From JANYHF01 sp963732765 (GTDB lineage: Bacteria > Pseudomonadota > Alphaproteobacteria > Rhizobiales > Hyphomicrobiaceae): a stretch of DNA of 64,000 nt. Position 1 is the stretch's first letter. The number at the start of each line of letters is the position of its first letter. The DNA is taken from the NCBI GenBank assembly GCA_963732765.1, contig CAVTAS010000007.1:88978-152977 (forward strand), given 5' to 3'. Below are positions 26,863 through 35,732 of this stretch, in pieces. The position numbers were made by a program, and so were the translations under genes. The notes under the pieces were generated by a model. The model was not told the origin of the DNA. It saw only the letters and a list, made by a program, of their open reading frames with translations, and made no database searches.

Positions 26863-27863
26863 AGCGCGAGCCCGACGTTCCCGACTTCGTCTACGACTAT
26901 CCCAACCTCGCCAGCGCCCGCCTCGGCGCCGTTGCTACTTTCGCGACTGACGACTTCTTCGCCGACAAATCCCGCATGCTGCAGGACACGCCCGCCGTTT
27001 TCGTCCCCGACAAATACGACGATAACGGAAAATGGATGGATGGCTGGGAGTCGCGCCGCCGCCGCCATGGCGGGCATGACTGGGCCATCGTGCAGCTGGC
27101 GACGCCCTGTGTCATCAAGGGCCTCGACATCGACACCAGCCACTTCACCGGCAACTTCCCGCCGGCCGCCTCGCTCGAGGGCTGCCGCTCGGAGGCCGAA
27201 CCTAGCGATAAAACGGTCTGGACACCGCTGCTGCCGATCAATTCGCTCGGCTCCAGCCGGCACCACTATTTCGCCGTGCAGTCGGACCTCGCCGTCAATT
27301 ACATCCGCCTGCAGATTTTTCCCGATGGCGGCGTGGCGCGATTGCGCGTTTACGGTGCGCCGGTTCCGAACTGGAAAGCGGGCGATACCAAGACAGTGCA
27401 CGAACTCTCGGCGTTGAAGAACGGCGGCATGATCGTCGCCTACAACGACGCCCACTACGGCAACCTACCCGCCTTCCTGATGGAGGGGCGCGGGCGCAAC
27501 ATGGGAGACGGTTGGGAGACGCGCCGCCGCCGCGAACCGGGCAATGATTGGATCATCGTCGCCCTCGGCGGCGTAGGCACGTTAGAAAAGATCGAAGTCG
27601 ATACCGCATTCTACAAGGGCAATTTCGCCGACCGCTGTTCGTTGCAGGCCGCCAAGGTCGAGCAAGGCACGCGCGCCTCGATTATCACGCAGTCGCAGTT
27701 CTGGCCGGAACTGATGGGCATGCAGCAGTTGAAGGCCGATACGGTGCACACGTTCAATGCCGACCAGATCGCGAAACTTGGCCCGGTCAGCCATGTGAAA
27801 CTCAATATCTATCCCGACGGCGGCGTCTCGCGCCTCAGGATCTTCGGGAAGCTCGCCAAGTGA
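26859..27863 (+). CDS. alc: Allantoicase
   Basis: A 334-residue enzyme that splits allantoate into ureidoglycolate and urea. It consists of two similar halves, each with a DGWE(S/T)RRRR block (about residues 51-60 and 215-224), followed by a DW-I/V-V segment and an FPDGG or YPDGG repeat (NIYPDGGVSRLRIFG at the end). This internal duplication is characteristic of allantoicase. The start overlaps puuE and its stop overlaps the GTG of allA. The frame is intact. Confidence 0.93.
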   Translation: MKREPDVPDFVYDYPNLASARLGAVATFATDDFFADKSRMLQDTPAVFVPDKYDDNGKWMDGWESRRRRHGGHDWAIVQLATPCVIKGLDIDTSHFTGNFPPAASLEGCRSEAEPSDKTVWTPLLPINSLGSSRHHYFAVQSDLAVNYIRLQIFPDGGVARLRVYGAPVPNWKAGDTKTVHELSALKNGGMIVAYNDAHYGNLPAFLMEGRGRNMGDGWETRRRREPGNDWIIVALGGVGTLEKIEVDTAFYKGNFADRCSLQAAKVEQGTRASIITQSQFWPELMGMQQLKADTVHTFNADQIAKLGPVSHVKLNIYPDGGVSRLRIFGKLAK

Positions 27864-28366
27864 CGACACCTTCGACACTTCGGATCGAGCCGCTGACGCG
27901 AGCTGCTTTCGCGCCCTTTGGCGAGGTCATCGAGACGGTTGGCGCCGAACGCCGCATGATCAATGAGGGGACAACGGAGCGGTTTCACGCGCTGGCGACA
28001 GCCGATGTCCATGCGGAGGGTGGGGCGGCGATCCTCTCGCTATTCCGCACCAACCAACGGCCGTTCCCATTTGTCGTGCGTATGCTGGAGCGGCACCCGT
28101 TGGGCTCGCAAGCGTTCTATCCGCTAACGGATCATAACTGGCTGGTGGTTGTCGGCGAAGGGGGAACCCGCCCCGATCCCGCGACCATCCGCTGTTTCCG
28201 CGCAACCGGTCGGCAGGGCGTCAACTACGCGCGCAACACTTGGCATCATCCTGTGCTGGCGCTGCAACCCCAGCAGGAGTTCCTGGTGATGGATCGCGCA
28301 GGGCCGGGCGACAATTTGGAGGAATGTTGGCTTACTGCGACGGAGCAGCGGTCGATTTGTTTGTAA
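27860..28366 (+). CDS. allA: Ureidoglycolate lyase
   Basis: A 168-residue cupin-like enzyme that releases urea from ureidoglycolate to give glyoxylate. It starts at a GTG that overlaps the alc stop (GTGA). Family features include AFAPFGEVIE near the N-terminus, LERHPLGSQAFYPL and ARNTWHHPVLAL. It is the last step of the purine route in this operon. A perfect 25-bp inverted repeat follows at 28380-28449. The frame is intact. Confidence 0.92.
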   Translation: MTTPSTLRIEPLTRAAFAPFGEVIETVGAERRMINEGTTERFHALATADVHAEGGAAILSLFRTNQRPFPFVVRMLERHPLGSQAFYPLTDHNWLVVVGEGGTRPDPATIRCFRATGRQGVNYARNTWHHPVLALQPQQEFLVMDRAGPGDNLEECWLTATEQRSICL

Positions 28367-28379
28367 CAGGACTATCTAA

Positions 28380-28449
28380 GTAGGGGCGGCTTGCGGCCGC
28401 CCTCGTGAAGCGTGCTCGCTGAGAGAGGGCGGCCGCAAGCCGCCCCTAC
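28380..28449. repeat. Perfect 25-bp inverted repeat after allA
   Basis: Arms at 28380-28404 and 28425-28449 are exact reverse complements with a 20-base loop. The core is GGGGCGGCTTGCGGCCGCCC. There is no T-run after it, so it looks more like a palindromic repeat element than an intrinsic terminator, although it may still help to end or protect the allA transcript. Confidence 0.8.
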
Positions 28450-28498
28450 GCCTCACCAGAGCGGCATATCGCAGCATCAGAAAGGTGGCTACAGTACG

Positions 28499-29809
28499 AT
28501 GTCCCGCTCCGACATTTTCCATCGCGACTTCAAGGCCAAACCGTACTGGTGGGAAGCCTACCAGCCCACAGCCAGTGAGGCCGTGGATGTTCCGCATACA
28601 GCTCGTGTCGCCATTGTTGGTGGCGGCTACACGGGTCTCTGCGCCGCCATCGAACTCCACCGCCTTGGGTTCGAAGCCGTGGTGCTGGATGCGAACGAAC
28701 CCGGTTTCGGCGGCTCGACGCGCAATGGCGGCATGGTCTCGGGCGGCACATCGGTGGGCAAGCGTTACACCGGCGCCAACACCCGCGAGGAACTCGAACG
28801 TCTCTACACGGACGCCTCCGACAGTTTTACGCTCATTGAGCGGATCATCGCCGAGAACGGGATCGAGTGCGAGTGGACCAAGACCGGGCGCTTCGGGGGA
28901 GCCTGGGCCGCCAAGCACTATCTGCAGATGGCGAAAAAGCTCGGTCCCTTAAACGAATATGCCGACAGCGACGCCTATATGCTGCCCAAAGAGCGCCAGC
29001 GCGACGAGATCGCGTCGGACTACTACCACGGCGGCATGGTGGCCAACCGCGCTGCGCATTTGCATCCAGCCAAATACTACAAAGGCCTGCTCGACATCGC
29101 GACGGCCAAGGGTATCGCGATCTGCGGCAAGGCACCGGTGACCAAGATCGCTCAGGTCGGGGCCAAGTGGCACGTCGAGACGGCGCGCGGCACCGTCGAG
29201 GTCGGGGACGTGGTGATCGCAACCAACGGCTACACTGGCGACGTGACGCCAAACCTGAAGCGCCGCGTGGTGCCGGTGGGCAGCTACATCATTGCTACCG
29301 AGGAACTGCCCGAGGATCTGGCCCATGCGCTGATCCCGCGCAACAAGAGCATCTACGACACGCGGCGGGTTCTGACCTATTACCGGATGTCGGGGGACAG
29401 GCGTCGGCTGATCTTCGGTGGGCGTGCCAAGTTCAGCCTGTCCGATCCCCTCGATACCGCGCCGATCCTCTACCAGCACCTGCTGGATCGCTTCCCGCAG
29501 CTGGCAGGCACCAAGATAACTCACGCCTGGACCGGCAATGTGGCCTTCACTTTCGACGAAGTGCCGCACATGGGCCGCATGGACGGGCTGCATTACGCGC
29601 TCGGCTGCAACGGCTCGGGCGTGGCCATGATGACCTATCTGGGAACACAGACCGGGCGAAAGATCGCCGGCATCGCAAATTATGCGTGTGCATTCGATCG
29701 CGAGGAGTTTCCGGATCATCCTCTGTACAAGGGCGATCCGAAGTGGCTGCTGCCGGTGGTCGGGCCGTATTTCCGGACGCGCGATTGGCTGGATAGGAAG
29801 CTGGGATGA
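28499..29809 (+). CDS. FAD-dependent amine oxidoreductase (gamma-glutamylputrescine oxidase-like)
   Basis: A 436-residue DAO-family flavoprotein from the ATG at 28499. The dinucleotide-binding motif VAIVGGGYTGLCAAIEL is at about residues 37-53 and is followed by GGSTRNGGMVSGG, the usual FAD contact. The C-terminal YALGCNGSGVAMMTYLG is the second FAD-binding stretch. The closest general type is PuuB/OrdL, which oxidises amines or N-substituted amino acids. The gene converges on a DMGDH-like gene, and repeat copy B lies between them. The frame is intact. Confidence 0.85.
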   Translation: MSRSDIFHRDFKAKPYWWEAYQPTASEAVDVPHTARVAIVGGGYTGLCAAIELHRLGFEAVVLDANEPGFGGSTRNGGMVSGGTSVGKRYTGANTREELERLYTDASDSFTLIERIIAENGIECEWTKTGRFGGAWAAKHYLQMAKKLGPLNEYADSDAYMLPKERQRDEIASDYYHGGMVANRAAHLHPAKYYKGLLDIATAKGIAICGKAPVTKIAQVGAKWHVETARGTVEVGDVVIATNGYTGDVTPNLKRRVVPVGSYIIATEELPEDLAHALIPRNKSIYDTRRVLTYYRMSGDRRRLIFGGRAKFSLSDPLDTAPILYQHLLDRFPQLAGTKITHAWTGNVAFTFDEVPHMGRMDGLHYALGCNGSGVAMMTYLGTQTGRKIAGIANYACAFDREEFPDHPLYKGDPKWLLPVVGPYFRTRDWLDRKLG

Positions 29810-29818
29810 CGGCGGTGC

Positions 29819-30031
29819 CTCTCCTCTCCCCCTATTTGGGGGGAGAGGAGACCGCGTCTCGCCGCGCGTTTCAGCGCAAGAGCCACGCGGTCGGTGAGGG
29901 GCAGGAATATGCTCCGAACTTCACGCCATCCGTGAGGAGCAAGCGGCTGCCCCTCACCTGTCGCTTAGTCCTCCGCGCTAAGGCGCTTCGGGCGACATCC
30001 TCTCCCCTCGCAAAGAGGCGAGGGGAGAGGA
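29819..30031. repeat. Composite palindromic repeat, copy B
   Basis: This element repeats the order of landmarks of copy A (17419-17628): a TCTCCCC/GGGGAGA hairpin, GAGACCGCGTCTCG, GGTCGGTGAGGGGCAG, GAGGAGCAAG, CTGCCCCTCACCTGTCGCT and a final CCTCTCCCCTCG/CGAGGGGAGAGG hairpin. The spacer stems between landmarks differ. It sits between two convergent genes. Confidence 0.85.
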
Positions 30032-30043
30032 GAAAAATGCGCC

Positions 30044-32518
30044 CTACGCCCTCACTTTCAGCCCTTCGGGATCATACATCGGCTTCAGGCTCGCCGTCGC
30101 AGGGATACGCTTGCCGGCTACTTCGACTTCATAGGACGATCGCAGAACATCCGCTCCCGTCTCACCGAGCGGCCCCTTCACATAGCCAAGCCCGATACTC
30201 GCACCGAGGAAGTGCCCGTAATTGCCGGAGGTGATGTAGCCCGCGCGCTTGCCGTCACGCCAGATCGGTTCGTGGTGATAGAGCATGGCTTCGCGATCTT
30301 CGAGCTTGAACTGGACCAGCCGCTTGTCCAGCCCCGTCGCCTTCTTCGCGATAACCGCCTCGCGCCCAATGAAGTCACCGAACCGCCCCTTGGACTTATA
30401 GATCTTCACGGCAAATCCCAGCCCCGCCTCCAGCACATGCTCCTCGTCCGACATATCGTGGCCTTGGTGGCGGAAGCCCTTCTCGATGCGGCAGGAATCC
30501 AACGTATGAAGACCACAGGGTCTCAGACCCAACGGCTGGCCGGCCTCCCAGATGCGGTCGAACACATGGCGCGCCATATCGGCCGTGGCGTAAATCTCCC
30601 AGCCGAGTTCGCCGACATAGGTGACGCGGTGCGCACGCACCTCTGTGAAACCGAGCTCGATCTCCTGCATGGTGCCGAACGGGAACGCCGCGTTGGAAAG
30701 ATCCGCAGGCGTCACTTTTGTCAACAGCTCACGCGCCTTCGGACCCATGACCGGAATGACGCATTCCATGGCCGTCACATCCGTCACCACGCAATGCGCG
30801 TTCTCCGGCATGTGCCGTTTCAGCCAGGCCATGTCGCGCGGCACCGTCATTGAGGGCGTGATGACCAGAAATGCGGTCTCCGACAGCCGTGTCACCGTCA
30901 CGTCGGCCTCGACGCCGCCTTTGCGATTGAGCCATTGCGTGTAGACGATCTTGCCCACGGGAACGGCAACATCATTGGCGCAGATCTTCTGCAGCACGGC
31001 TTCGGCATCGCGGCCCTCGACACGCAGCTTGCCGAAGCTGGTCATGTCGAAAAAGCCGACCCCGGTACGGATGGCGAGATGTTCGTCGCGGGCGTAAGGA
31101 AACCAGTTCTGTTGGCCCCAGGAATATTTGTACTCCGCCTTTTCACCTCGGGCGCGCGCGGCCTCGGGGAGAAACCAGTTCGGACGCTCCCAGCCGGCCG
31201 CTTCGCCGAAGCAGGCGCCGAGCTTATCCATGCGCTCATGCAGCGGCGATTGGCGCACGCCGCGCGCCGAGGCGAACTGCCGGTAGGGCCAATGATCCGC
31301 ATAGAGCAGGCCGAGCGTTTCGGTGACACGGGCAACCAGATAGCTCTTGGTGTTCTGGAACGGCGTGTTGCGGCGGACATCCATATCGGTGAGGTCGAAG
31401 GGCGGTTCGCCATCCTGGATCCACTGGGCGAGAGCCATGCCGGCGCCACCCGAGGTGACGATGCCTACGGAGTTAAATCCGGCCAGCACATAGAAGCCGC
31501 GCAGTTCAGGTTGCTCGCCGATATGAAAGCGGTCGTCCTGGGTGAAGCTCTCGGGGCCGTTGAAAAACAGCTTGATACCGGCGGTCTGCAGCGCGGGCAT
31601 CCGCTTGGTGGCCATCTCCAGGATAGGTGCGAAGTGATCGAAATCCTCCGGGAGCGTCGTAAAGCCGTGATCGTCCGGGACACCTGTGACGCCCCAGGGC
31701 TTGGCGATGGGTTCGAAGCATCCCAGCAGGATCTTGCCGGCGTCCTCTTTGTAGTAGGCGCATTCCTCCTGCACCCGCAGCACGGGGAGCGCGCGGTCGA
31801 GGCCCTTGATCGGTTCGGTGACGATGTAGAAATGCTCGCAGGCCTGCAGCGGCACGGCAGCGCCCGCCATCATCCCGATCTCGCGCGCCCATAGGCCCGC
31901 GCAATTGACGACTACGTCGGATGCTATCGGACCATCTGGAGTTGTCACACCAGTGACGCGGCCGTTGGCTTTGGTGATGCCTGTGACCTGGACGTTCTCG
32001 AAAATCTTGACGCCCTGCTGGCGTGCGCCCTTGGCCATGGCTAGGGCGACATTGGCGGGATCGGCCTGGCCGTCGCGCGGGATGAAGTAGCCGAGCTTGA
32101 CGTCGTCGACGTTGAGGAGCGGGTAAAGTGTCTTGGCCTCGGAAGGCGTCAGCAGCTCGCCGTCGAGGCCGTTGTTGCGTACGGACGATGCCAGGCGGCG
32201 GACTTCCTGAGCCCGCTCGTCGGAGATGGCGGCGAACAGCGAACCGGAGCGTTTGATGCCGGTGGATATGCCTGTCTCGGCTTCCAAGCGCTCGTAGAGA
32301 TCGGTCGAATATGTGGTCAGCTTCTGCAACACGGGCGAAGCGCGCGATTGGCTGAGCAGGCCGGCGGCGTGCCAGGTGGTGCCGGATGTCAGCTGCTTGC
32401 GCTCGAGGAGGACGATGTCCTTCCAGCCGAGTTTTGCGAGATGGTAAGCGACCGAGCAGCCGGCGACCCCGCCTCCGATGATGACGGCGCGGGCTTTGGT
32501 TGGGAGTGTGGTTGCCAT
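30044..32518 (-). CDS. Dimethylglycine/sarcosine dehydrogenase-like FAD and GcvT-domain protein
   Basis: An 824-residue protein with an N-terminal FAD domain (AVIIGGGVAGCSVAYHLAK at about 11-29; SGTTWHAAGLLSQSR) and a C-terminal folate-binding GcvT/aminomethyltransferase domain (GELGWEIYATADMA; SCRIEKGFRHQGHDMSDEEH). Such enzymes demethylate N-methylated glycines and pass the one-carbon unit to tetrahydrofolate. It is downstream of the class-III aminotransferase gene, 109 bp away, and may share its transcript; that gap contains a structured leader. The frame is intact. Confidence 0.88.
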   Translation of the reverse strand: MATTLPTKARAVIIGGGVAGCSVAYHLAKLGWKDIVLLERKQLTSGTTWHAAGLLSQSRASPVLQKLTTYSTDLYERLEAETGISTGIKRSGSLFAAISDERAQEVRRLASSVRNNGLDGELLTPSEAKTLYPLLNVDDVKLGYFIPRDGQADPANVALAMAKGARQQGVKIFENVQVTGITKANGRVTGVTTPDGPIASDVVVNCAGLWAREIGMMAGAAVPLQACEHFYIVTEPIKGLDRALPVLRVQEECAYYKEDAGKILLGCFEPIAKPWGVTGVPDDHGFTTLPEDFDHFAPILEMATKRMPALQTAGIKLFFNGPESFTQDDRFHIGEQPELRGFYVLAGFNSVGIVTSGGAGMALAQWIQDGEPPFDLTDMDVRRNTPFQNTKSYLVARVTETLGLLYADHWPYRQFASARGVRQSPLHERMDKLGACFGEAAGWERPNWFLPEAARARGEKAEYKYSWGQQNWFPYARDEHLAIRTGVGFFDMTSFGKLRVEGRDAEAVLQKICANDVAVPVGKIVYTQWLNRKGGVEADVTVTRLSETAFLVITPSMTVPRDMAWLKRHMPENAHCVVTDVTAMECVIPVMGPKARELLTKVTPADLSNAAFPFGTMQEIELGFTEVRAHRVTYVGELGWEIYATADMARHVFDRIWEAGQPLGLRPCGLHTLDSCRIEKGFRHQGHDMSDEEHVLEAGLGFAVKIYKSKGRFGDFIGREAVIAKKATGLDKRLVQFKLEDREAMLYHHEPIWRDGKRAGYITSGNYGHFLGASIGLGYVKGPLGETGADVLRSSYEVEVAGKRIPATASLKPMYDPEGLKVRA

Positions 32519-32627
32519 GGCTTGGTCTTGTTCTGGAAAAAATCTCGATGTTTCGCGCCAAGCTCCAGTGGAGTCTCAAATCTCTCTGGTAGTTTCTCGC
32601 TTGCTACTCGATTTTACCTGAGAGTTC
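32519..32627 (-). promoter_or_regulatory. Structured leader candidate upstream of the DMGDH-like gene
   Basis: In transcript direction the segment opens with GGAACTCTCAGGTAAAATCG. CTCTCAGGTA pairs with a later TACCAGAGAG (one A-A mismatch), and a second hairpin, CTCCACTGGAG, follows. ACTCTCAGGTAAAA resembles the 3' half of glycine-riboswitch aptamers, which often control glycine and one-carbon genes, but the other conserved half (CGCCGAAGG...) is not found. It is therefore a candidate regulatory RNA, not a confirmed riboswitch. Confidence 0.35.
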
Positions 32628-33962
32628 CTAGTCCTTGAACTCGGCAAGGGTCTTGCGCAGTTTCTCGATCATTTCGTCGATATGGGCCTTCTCGGTCACC
32701 AGCGGGGGGGCGATGATGGCGGTGTCGCCGGTCCACTTGATGTGGCAGCCATTCCAGAACAGGCGCTTCTGCAACTCGTTGCCGCGTGCGCCGGCAACCT
32801 TACCGGGCTTGACGTCCACGGCCGCCATCATGCCATAGCCGCGGATGTCCGTGACCATGTCTAAGTCCTTGAGTTTCCATACAGAATCGAGCAGGTAGGG
32901 CGACAGTTTCTCGCCCCGTTCGAACAGTTTTTCTCTGTTGTAGATCTCCATGGTGGCCAATCCGGCGGCGCAGGCGGCCGGATGGGCCGAGTTAGTATAA
33001 CCGTGGAAGAACTCGATCATCCCCTCGGGCGCCTTGTTCACGACGGTATCGTAAATTTCGTCCTTAACGATAACGCCGCCCATCGGCTGCGCGCCGTTGG
33101 TGACCGCCTTGGCGATGGTCATCAGGTCGGGGTTAACGCCGAAACTCTGCGCCGCAAAGGCCTTCCCGGTGCGCCCGAAGCCGGTGATAACCTCATCAAA
33201 TACAAGGAGAATTCCGTATTTGTCGCAGATTTCTCGCAAGCGTTCCAGGTAACCTTTCGGCGGCACCAGGCAGCCCGTCGATCCCGCGATCGGCTCGACG
33301 AAACAGGCCGCGATGGTGCCCGGCCCGTAGGTTAACGCGATCCGCTCAAGATCGTTAGCCAGCTCCACGCCGCCATGGTCGCCCTGGCCGCGGGTGAACT
33401 TGTTTTCCGGAAGATGCGTATGCCTCATAAGGCTTACATAGGGCATAACCCCTGGAAATGTCTCACGATTTCTGACCATTCCCGATAGCGAGACGCCGCC
33501 GATATTGACCCCGTGATAGGCCCGCTCGCGCGATACAAAGCGGTGCCGTTTATGATCTCCGCGCGCGGCGTGATAGGCATAAACCATCTTGATCGCGGTA
33601 TCGATGCTCTCCGATCCCGAGTTGGTGAAGAACACATGCCCCATGCCCTTGGGGGTCAGCTTGGTGATCTCCTTGGCGAGCGCAAATCCGCCGGGATGTC
33701 CGAGCTGGAACGGCGCCGTATAATCGTTTAATTTCAATTGGTTATAGACGGCCTCGGAGATCTCCGTCCGCCCATGTCCGCACGGCACATTAAACAATGC
33801 GCTCGACGCATCGAGCACCTTGCCGCCCTTATGATCCCACAGATACATCCCCTCGCTTTTCACCACCAAACGCGGATTGTCCTTGAAATCCTTGTTCTGC
33901 GAGAACGGCATCCAATGCTCTTCGAGCGAATTGGCGGTTACCTTAAGCGTTGCGGCGGCCAT
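32628..33962 (-). CDS. Class-III (omega-amino acid:pyruvate type) aminotransferase
   Basis: A 444-residue PLP enzyme from the ATG at 33962 (MAAATLKVTANSLEEHWMPF). FTNSGSESIDTAIKM, RERAYHGVNIGG, LLVFDEVITGFGRTG and the Schiff-base lysine in LMTIAKAVTNGAQPMGG are all present. The closest group is beta-alanine/omega-amino acid:pyruvate aminotransferases. It is divergent from a MocR regulator gene, the usual arrangement when the regulator controls the enzyme. Upstream in-frame codons overlap the promoter region and were not used. The frame is intact. Confidence 0.9.
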   Translation of the reverse strand: MAAATLKVTANSLEEHWMPFSQNKDFKDNPRLVVKSEGMYLWDHKGGKVLDASSALFNVPCGHGRTEISEAVYNQLKLNDYTAPFQLGHPGGFALAKEITKLTPKGMGHVFFTNSGSESIDTAIKMVYAYHAARGDHKRHRFVSRERAYHGVNIGGVSLSGMVRNRETFPGVMPYVSLMRHTHLPENKFTRGQGDHGGVELANDLERIALTYGPGTIAACFVEPIAGSTGCLVPPKGYLERLREICDKYGILLVFDEVITGFGRTGKAFAAQSFGVNPDLMTIAKAVTNGAQPMGGVIVKDEIYDTVVNKAPEGMIEFFHGYTNSAHPAACAAGLATMEIYNREKLFERGEKLSPYLLDSVWKLKDLDMVTDIRGYGMMAAVDVKPGKVAGARGNELQKRLFWNGCHIKWTGDTAIIAPPLVTEKAHIDEMIEKLRKTLAEFKD

Positions 33963-34243
33963 GGGGGGCGGCTCCTGATGTGCGACGTAACTTACGGGAT
34001 TTCGCGTATAAGACGAACCTGGACTGATTAGGACTCGAGCAGGAGTCCGGTAGGAGTCAATAGGACTCCCTTGGGAAAAGCGAGTAAAAGCGATGACAAC
34101 TTGTGAAACTGCAGCACACTTGTCATGTATCCTTGCCGAGGCTAGGGTCCAGCCTGGCTCCAACCAAGAGCCACGCCTTGATCTCCCTTGGGGCCAGCGC
34201 CTCTCGCCCTCGCTTGCATAACACCCCTGAGCCCGATCCCCAA
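33963..34243. promoter_or_regulatory. Divergent promoter region between aminotransferase and mocR
   Basis: These 281 bp separate the two divergent starts. Around 34028-34072 there is a set of short direct repeats: TAGGACTCGAG, GGAGTCCGGTAGGAGTC and AATAGGACTCCC, in which the unit GGACTC or its complement GAGTCC recurs. Such repeats are typical of MocR/GabR operators, which bind direct repeats, but the assignment is an inference. Confidence 0.5.
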
Positions 34244-35718
34244 ATGCGCGATCTGCTGTTCCATCTGCAACCCACGGCGCCGACCAGCCTGCAGGCGCAG
34301 ATCCGCGAAAAGATCGTCACCGCGATCGTCGGCGGCCAGTTGCCGGCGGGCGACCGTATGCCGTCGAGCCGCGCGCTGGCGCGCGACCTGAACGTGTCTC
34401 GTAATACCGTAACATTGGCCTACCAATCGTTGGTCGACGACGGCTTCCTGGCCGGCCTGGAACGCTCGGGCTACTACGTCAATAGGGCGATGACGGATCT
34501 TCCAGCGGTCTCCTCTAAAAACGGCTCCGCGCCCGCGCGGCCCGCGGAGCGTCTTATCGACTGGTCTTCGCGGTATACAGACGTCTCGCCGCGTCGCAAT
34601 CCAACCTGGCACGAAGCCGTCCGATTGGGCGCGCTACCCCTACCCCTTCATCTACGGCCAGGCCGACCTCAACCTGTTTCCGATGGCGGAGTGGCGCGAT
34701 TGCGCGCGCCAGGCGCTGGGCCGCCGCTGGCTGGACGACTGGGCGATGGACCACCACGCTGCCGACGATCCGATGCTGGTGGAGCAAATCCGCACCCGCC
34801 TGCTACCGCGCCGCGGCGTCATGGCGTCCGAGCACGAGATCCTGATCACGGTCGGCGCTCAGCATGCGCTCTATCTGCTCACGTCACTTCTTGTCGGCCC
34901 CGATACCCGCGTCGCGGTCGAGAACCCCGGCTATCCCGATGTGCGCAACACAATTCGCTCTGAACACGGGCCACGTCACGCCCATCCCGGTCGACGAGCA
35001 CGGCCTGATTGTCGACGAGCGGCTGGCCGCGCAGGACCTGGTCTACGTGACGCCAAGCCATCAGGCGCCTACGACGGTCACCATGTCGGAGGCGCGCCGC
35101 ATGGCGCTGCTGGATCGAGCGCGTACGCATGATCTCCTGATCGTGGAGGACGACTACGAGTTCGAGACCAACTACGTCTGCGCCCCGCTGCCGGCTCTGA
35201 AGTCGCTCGATCGCGACGGACGAGTGCTCTATGTCGGCAGTCTGAGCAAAACCATCTTCCCGGGTCTGCGCCTAGGGTACCTGGTCGGCCCGCCCGCGCT
35301 GATTGCCGAGGCGCGCGCGCTGCGCCGCCTGATGCTGCGCCACCCGCCGACCAACGCGCAACGCACGGCGGCGCTGTTCCTGCAGCTCGGGCATCATGAT
35401 GCGATGATCCTCCGGCTGCGGCGGGTGTACGGCGAGCGGTGGAAAGTGATCGGCGAGGCGATCGAGCGGCATCTGCCCGGCATGGCGCGGATGCCGAGCC
35501 ATGGGGGGTCGAGCGTGTGGCTGCAGCGGGGCCCGGAGGGGTCGGATGCGGATGCGCTGGCGGCGCGGGCGCTGGAGAAGGGCGTGGTGATCGAGGCGGG
35601 GAGCGCGTTTTTAGCCGACCGGCCGGTGCGGAAGAATTGCTTCCGGCTGGGGTTTTCCAGCATCGAGACGGAGAAGATCGAGGCCGGGGTGAAGGTGCTG
35701 GCGGGGGTGTTGGGGTAG
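34244..35718 (+). CDS. MocR-family PLP-dependent transcriptional regulator (two frameshifts)
   Basis: MocR/GabR proteins join a GntR-type winged helix to an aminotransferase-like domain that senses PLP and an amine. The helix-turn-helix part (PSSRALARDLNVSRNTVTLAYQ) starts at the ATG at 34244. The frame changes near 34625 and again near 34950; the last part contains the PLP lysine in GSLSKTIFPGLRLGY and runs to 35718. The rejoined protein has about 490 residues, normal for the family. An IS481-family element begins about 15 bp after its stop. It probably regulates the divergent aminotransferase gene. Confidence 0.8.
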
Positions 35719-35732
35719 GGGGATCGACTGAA

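Noticed and set aside
28380..28449. Intrinsic terminator for allA
   Set aside because: The stem is very strong but no T-run follows, and similar palindromes in the window occur inside genes, so it is treated as a repeat.
32519..32627. A complete glycine riboswitch
   Set aside because: Only one conserved block is present; the CGCCGAAGG-type part is missing, so it is listed only as a candidate leader.
34103..34243. N-terminal extension of the MocR protein
   Set aside because: The in-frame codons before 34244 overlap the promoter repeats, and the family begins with the helix-turn-helix domain soon after MRDLLFHL.
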